Assembly (NCBI GenBank): GCA_945971755.1
Contig: CAMFPJ010000041.1
Span: forward strand, 1 to 11,079
Reading direction: 5' to 3'
DNA: 11,079 nucleotides
Source of the DNA: an uncultured Clostridia bacterium
GTDB taxonomy: Bacteria > Bacillota > Clostridia > Oscillospirales > Acutalibacteraceae
This document shows positions 7,741 through 11,079 of this stretch, one piece after another. Position numbers and translations under genes: made by a program. The first letter of the stretch is position 1; the number at the start of each line of letters is the position of its first letter. Under the pieces are notes generated by a model, which saw nothing but the letters and a program-made list of their open reading frames with translations, did no database searches and was not told where the DNA came from.

Positions 7741-8472
7741 CTACTTCAAAAGAAGCGAAATTCCGCTGATTACCATTAAAATGTACGTTAGATTAAGAAA
7801 TGCTTTTCTGCTCATTTTTTTGTAAATCAAATTACCCACAATCAAAGCAAAAATAAGCACAAGAACACTTATTCCCGTAACGGAAAGAATTTCACCTGCA
7901 AAGACTCCGCCCCGTAAATCGTCAAGGGCAATAATTCCGTTAAGAATTACCCAAACTGCCGAGAGAGTTGAACGGAATTTGTCTTTATCGGTAAGTTTTA
8001 CGGAAGCGTAAGTCACAAGAAGCGGTCCGCCGCAGACAAATACTCCGTGCACAACACCCGAAAGTAAAAGCAAAGAATATTCAACCGCTTTGGGCATTGA
8101 TTTGCGTTCTTTTTTTGAATAGAAAAAGTACGCATTCATTATTGCAAACAAAATTACAAGAAATCCGAGAATTTTGTAAAGCACCGCACCTAAGCCTGAA
8201 AGGTAATTTTTAAGCGGAATTCCCACCGCAATACCCAACGCCATTATAAAGGTAATTTTCAGAAATTCTTTTTTGTCAATATAACGAAAACCCGCAGCAA
8301 GAACGAATACAGACGCCAAAAGCCCGAGTATATTGAGCACGGGTCTTGCTGTATCGAACCCAACAAGCATTACGGAAAACGGCATAGCAAGAACTGTTCC
8401 CGCAAACCCTGTAATGCACTGTATGATATTGGATAAAAATATTACAATCAGAAATAAAATTTTACCGAGCAT
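7741..8472 (-). CDS. TauE/SafE-family permease (putative anion exporter)
   Basis: Polytopic membrane protein of 243 residues, about the usual size for the family, with roughly eight hydrophobic segments. The two-fold internal repeat of TauE/SafE proteins is visible: GFAGTVLAMP near residues 22-31 in the first half and GVVHGVFVCGGP at 139-150 in the second. Members move sulfite, sulfoacetate and other small organic anions, mostly outward. In a catabolic operon it could export the anionic end product. The start ATG at 8472 has an AAGGGA ribosome binding site overlapping the stop of the upstream isomerase gene (9-nt gap), suggesting translational coupling. The family call is good. Substrate and direction are inferred from context. 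Confidence 0.85.
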   Translation of the reverse strand: MLGKILFLIVIFLSNIIQCITGFAGTVLAMPFSVMLVGFDTARPVLNILGLLASVFVLAAGFRYIDKKEFLKITFIMALGIAVGIPLKNYLSGLGAVLYKILGFLVILFAIMNAYFFYSKKERKSMPKAVEYSLLLLSGVVHGVFVCGGPLLVTYASVKLTDKDKFRSTLSAVWVILNGIIALDDLRGGVFAGEILSVTGISVLVLIFALIVGNLIYKKMSRKAFLNLTYILMVISGISLLLK

Positions 8473-8481
8473 TGTTTTCCC

Positions 8482-9822
8482 TTAAAATTCGCAAATTTCT
8501 ATACCGAGCATCTCACCGAGAGCGGTAAGTTCCGCTTTAACATCACCGTAAATTACGGCAAAGTGCGGCTCAAAGCCTGCTTTTACGCTTGACTTAACGA
8601 TTTTTTCGGCATTGTTTTCAGTTTTAACAACTACTGATGTTCCGTTAAACTGCTTTGGCTTGTCAAGGGCAGAACCGCTGCATAAGAACATACGGAAATT
8701 GCCATTTGCATCTTTTCCGATTCTGAACACCGTAACTTTTTCACAGGGTTTGCAACCGAATTCCATTGTCGGACCGATTTTACGGTTGCAGTGAACGCCT
8801 GTCTGTGCCCCTGTATCTTCACGTGCCAATGAACAAGCGGCAGTACCGCAATGCCAAAATGTTATGGTATTCTCTTTTTCGTCAAGAGAGACAGGATCAC
8901 CGAAAAATGCGGGCATGCCCGTAAGACTTTGACCGATATACATTGACAAAGCACCGTAAGTATCTGCCTCACAAGAGGCTGATACTCCCATATCATTAAG
9001 CATAGCAAGTACCGCACAAACAGGTGTGCCGAATGCAGTGAAAAAGTCAGGCCAGCAGCGTGAAGACAACGCGCCGATATTATTCTTTTTCACAAATTCA
9101 CCGTAAGCCTTATAAAGCCTTGCAAAATCTTTACGGTTTCTTTCAGGAGTGCTTTCCAGTCCGAACATTCTGTTTTCAGCATCGGCAAGATATTCCGATA
9201 TTTCTTCATCTGTATATGATTTTGCAGAATCAATCAGTTCTCTTGCCTCAACAGAAATAAGATTTGTACCGAAGGTTTTTAACATTTCATTGTCAAGGGC
9301 TCTGCCGAAGCCGAAGCCCTGCGGAGTGTGCCCCACCGAAGCTATGTTGAGCGAACGAAGTTCTTTCTTAACTTTTGCGGCTCTTATTACTGAATTTAAC
9401 TCTGCTTTCACCTTTTCTTCTTCGGGTGCTCCCAAAACGTACTGCAAGGGCTCATCTCTAAATTGCTTAATAGTATTAGCCGCCGAATATGCACCTGTAA
9501 GGGAATTAAGACGGAGTCTGCCGCCGTCAATTACAGGCTCGCGTAGAGTCCAAAGCAAAATCGGGCAACTGAATTTGCGAAGAACTTCGGCAGTATATGC
9601 AGAATTTGCAAATGTGATATTCTGAAGCACTATTAAATCGGGATTAACAGTATCAAGAAACGCATTTAACTTATCAATAGACAAAAGCATTTCATCGGGT
9701 ACCGACAAATTATCCGTTAAAGAATAAAGAAGTTCTGCTGATTTTTTGAACTCAATTTGTGCGCTTTCAAGGTGAAACGTGGGTACACCGATTGGCACAT
9801 AGGCTACATTAAATTTTGACAT
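8482..9822 (-). CDS. L-fucose/L-arabinose isomerase-family protein
   Basis: Probable metal-dependent aldose-ketose isomerase of 446 residues, clearly shorter than true L-fucose isomerase (about 590), so it belongs to the broad FucI/AraA-like group rather than being FucI itself. The domain order is kept: an N-terminal Rossmann-like part with NPDLIVLQN (60-68), and then the catalytic core with CEADTYGALSM (284-294), FFGDP (306-310) and FWHCGTAACSLA (322-333). GFEPHFAVIYGD (416-427) stands near the C-terminus. By family analogy Glu285, Asp309 and His420 are the likely divalent-metal ligands, and all are present. The start ATG at 9822 has a GGAG ribosome binding site, 11 nt after the DUF4867 stop. 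The natural sugar is unknown. Context suggests isomerisation of the sugar released by the operon's glycosidase. No sugar kinase accompanies it in the window. Confidence 0.85.
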   Translation of the reverse strand: MSKFNVAYVPIGVPTFHLESAQIEFKKSAELLYSLTDNLSVPDEMLLSIDKLNAFLDTVNPDLIVLQNITFANSAYTAEVLRKFSCPILLWTLREPVIDGGRLRLNSLTGAYSAANTIKQFRDEPLQYVLGAPEEEKVKAELNSVIRAAKVKKELRSLNIASVGHTPQGFGFGRALDNEMLKTFGTNLISVEARELIDSAKSYTDEEISEYLADAENRMFGLESTPERNRKDFARLYKAYGEFVKKNNIGALSSRCWPDFFTAFGTPVCAVLAMLNDMGVSASCEADTYGALSMYIGQSLTGMPAFFGDPVSLDEKENTITFWHCGTAACSLAREDTGAQTGVHCNRKIGPTMEFGCKPCEKVTVFRIGKDANGNFRMFLCSGSALDKPKQFNGTSVVVKTENNAEKIVKSSVKAGFEPHFAVIYGDVKAELTALGEMLGIEICEF

Positions 9823-9833
9823 AATTTTCTCCG

Positions 9834-10505
9834 TTAATATTTAAGTTCTTTATTTTCACCGATAAGACCTGCGACTGCGCCCTGCTTAATCAGAGGTTCA
9901 CGCTCCGGGTGTGCAATCACCCATTTATTTTTTTGTAAAAGAAGTTTCGACTCTTCATCGGTAATTATTTTGTTTTCAAGAGGTGTGTTTGTACCTTTAG
10001 GGAGAATTACCACGTCCTTAAAGCCGCTGTCACACACTCTGCAAGGTGACAAATGAAGAGTTGTTCCGTACATTTCAACGGCAGTACCCTTTGGCACAAA
10101 GAAGACCTTTGCCTGTTCGGTTTTATATGTATTATTTTCGATTTCATAGCTTGCGCCGAGAACCAGCATAAAATCTGTTACCGCAACATTGATTTCAGGT
10201 GATTTGTGGTATTCAAAGCCGTTATATGTTGTGTTTCTTCCGTTACAGTAGCCGATTTGAATAGGGCTTTCACCGAAAACCGTATTTTTAACAGTTTCGT
10301 ATATCGGGTAATTTTCCATTTTTTCTACTGACGGGACATAGATATTTCCGCTTTCGGGAATTTCGGTGTTTTCTTCCGTATATGTAACTAAATCGGAAAA
10401 ATCATAACCTGAAAGCACCCTGCCGAACGCCTTAAAGTCAGGTGAAAATACAGAGTAAACCTTTACATCGTTAACCTTATTTAATCTTTCGAGCAAATTA
10501 CTCAC
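9834..10505 (-). CDS. DUF4867-family cupin-like protein, possible sugar isomerase
   Basis: Protein of about 223 residues that I recognise as the DUF4867 family of Firmicutes. Typical blocks are SPIQIGYCNGRN (80-91), GFEYHKSPEINVAVTD (96-111), VFFVPKGTAVEMYGTTLHLSPC (134-155), LPKGTN (168-173) and NKWVIAHPE (193-201). The Gly-rich, beta-rich pattern with EYH and a later LH looks cupin-like. Glu98, His100 and His151 are candidate metal ligands, similar in spirit to KduI-type sugar isomerases. No biochemical function can be assigned from sequence. The frame opens with a GTG at 10505 that overlaps the previous gene by 8 nt (GTGAGTAA) but has no well-spaced ribosome binding site. A TTG at 10496 has GGTGA 5 nt upstream and may be the true start, making the protein 3 residues shorter. 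It lies between the reductase and isomerase genes. Confidence 0.85.
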   Translation of the reverse strand: MSNLLERLNKVNDVKVYSVFSPDFKAFGRVLSGYDFSDLVTYTEENTEIPESGNIYVPSVEKMENYPIYETVKNTVFGESPIQIGYCNGRNTTYNGFEYHKSPEINVAVTDFMLVLGASYEIENNTYKTEQAKVFFVPKGTAVEMYGTTLHLSPCRVCDSGFKDVVILPKGTNTPLENKIITDEESKLLLQKNKWVIAHPEREPLIKQGAVAGLIGENKELKY

Positions 10506-11079
10506 CCTTTACAATTTTATAAGTTGAACGGAAGTCGAGTTTGCCCATTCCAAGTTCCATACCCTTGTCATAAACTGCTTTGCACACCTTAAGACCGGGC
10601 ATATCAAAGCCGACCTCCTCTGCCATTCGAGTGCAAATTCCAAGGTCTTTATGCTCATTTTCAAGGGAAAATGCAGTTGTCCAATTTTCTGCCTTAAGAT
10701 TATCCTTCTGAAGCTCCAAATAGAAGTTTTTGCCGCCGCCGTAAGAAATTGCTTCGGCGTAATCGTCAATTTCAAGACCCCATTTTTGAGCAAGCGCCAT
10801 TGTTTCGTTAACACCGTTCTGAACTGCGGCTACCATTGCGTTTGAGCAGATTTTCATTACAAGTCCTCTGCCGTTGCCGCCCATATATTTAATGTTATTT
10901 CCCATATATGCAAGAATCGGCTTGATGGTCGGAACAAGTTCTTCGTCAGCACCGATAAGGATACCCAGAGTGCCGTCAATAGCGGCGGGCTTACTCTTTA
11001 CAACGGGGCAGTCTGCAAACTGTGCGCCCTTTGCTTTAATCATTTCGGCACATTCAACCGAAACCGCCGGGTCAATAGT
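10498..11079 (-). CDS. 3-hydroxyisobutyrate dehydrogenase-family reductase (5' end outside window)
   Basis: NAD(P)-dependent beta-hydroxyacid dehydrogenase family. The open frame continues to the right edge, giving 193 C-terminal residues. Family members have about 290, so about 95-100 N-terminal residues, including the Rossmann nucleotide-binding motif, are outside. The fragment begins in the STIxP region (TIDPAVS). The catalytic lysine is in GLVMKICSN (Lys76 of the fragment), with downstream EHKDLGI. The substrate loop normally reading DAPVSGG reads DCPVVKSKPAAIDGTL here (fragment residues 23-38). From memory, the sulfolactaldehyde reductase YihU of E. coli has PVGRTSANA and HKDLGI at the same places, so reduction of a three-carbon aldehyde other than methylmalonate or tartronate semialdehyde is plausible. 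The ATG at 11043 is an internal Met, not the start. It overlaps the DUF4867 gene by 8 nt. Confidence 0.88.
   Translation of the reverse strand, partial: TIDPAVSVECAEMIKAKGAQFADCPVVKSKPAAIDGTLGILIGADEELVPTIKPILAYMGNNIKYMGGNGRGLVMKICSNAMVAAVQNGVNETMALAQKWGLEIDDYAEAISYGGGKNFYLELQKDNLKAENWTTAFSLENEHKDLGICTRMAEEVGFDMPGLKVCKAVYDKGMELGMGKLDFRSTYKIVKGE

Noticed and set aside
9149..9625. 158-codon open frame on the plus strand
   Set aside because: It lies wholly antisense to the well-supported isomerase gene, shows no recognisable domain, and is the kind of shadow frame expected opposite a long low-GC gene.
8482..9822. Calling the isomerase-like gene fucI or araA
   Set aside because: At 446 residues it is too short for FucI, and the conserved blocks fit only the broad superfamily, so no gene symbol is justified.
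1..11079. Mobile elements, CRISPR arrays, tRNA or rRNA genes
   Set aside because: No transposase or integrase frames, no regularly spaced repeats, and no tRNA or rRNA-like sequence were seen. Coding density and base composition are even across the window.

Overview
The window is about 11 kb of low-GC DNA in which every gene I can support lies on the minus strand. Transcription therefore runs from the right end to the left end. The tight gene packing, strong GGAG-type ribosome binding sites, AT-rich intergenic DNA, an argG-argH pair and GPH, ROK and DUF4867-type genes suggest an anaerobic Firmicute of the Clostridia, perhaps a gut species. This is an inference from style and gene content, not from a marker gene.

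Layout, in the direction of transcription: (1) 11079-2666 is a compact seven-gene set. It encodes a 3-hydroxyisobutyrate-dehydrogenase-family reductase (5' part outside the window), a DUF4867 cupin-like protein, an L-fucose/L-arabinose-isomerase-like protein, a TauE/SafE-type permease, a ROK repressor, a GPH-family sugar:cation symporter and a large GH57/GH38-like glycoside hydrolase. The junctions range from an 8-nt overlap to a 16-nt gap, so this is almost certainly one operon. It ends at a strong rho-independent terminator (2629-2651). (2) 2477-2628 is an AT-rich regulatory region with a near-consensus sigma-A promoter for argG and several palindromes and repeats that could bind an arginine repressor. 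(3) 2464-1 holds argG followed by argH (3' end outside the window), the last two steps of arginine biosynthesis, with a GC-rich stem-loop between them.

The seven-gene operon reads as a catabolic unit: import a glycoside, hydrolyse it in the cytoplasm, isomerise the sugar, cleave it with an enzyme not seen here, reduce an aldehyde fragment, and export a small anionic product. A HIBDH-family reductase without the usual PVSGG substrate motif, a sugar isomerase, a GPH transporter, a glycosidase and a TauE-like exporter, with no kinase, together resemble the logic of kinase-independent sulfoglycolysis (sulfo-transaldolase or sulfo-transketolase pathways for sulfoquinovose). That is a hypothesis. 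The window contains no GH31 sulfoquinovosidase, transaldolase or transketolase. If the idea is right, the missing carbon-carbon cleaving enzyme should lie just beyond position 11079. The two most novel proteins are the DUF4867 protein and the divergent GH57/GH38-like enzyme.
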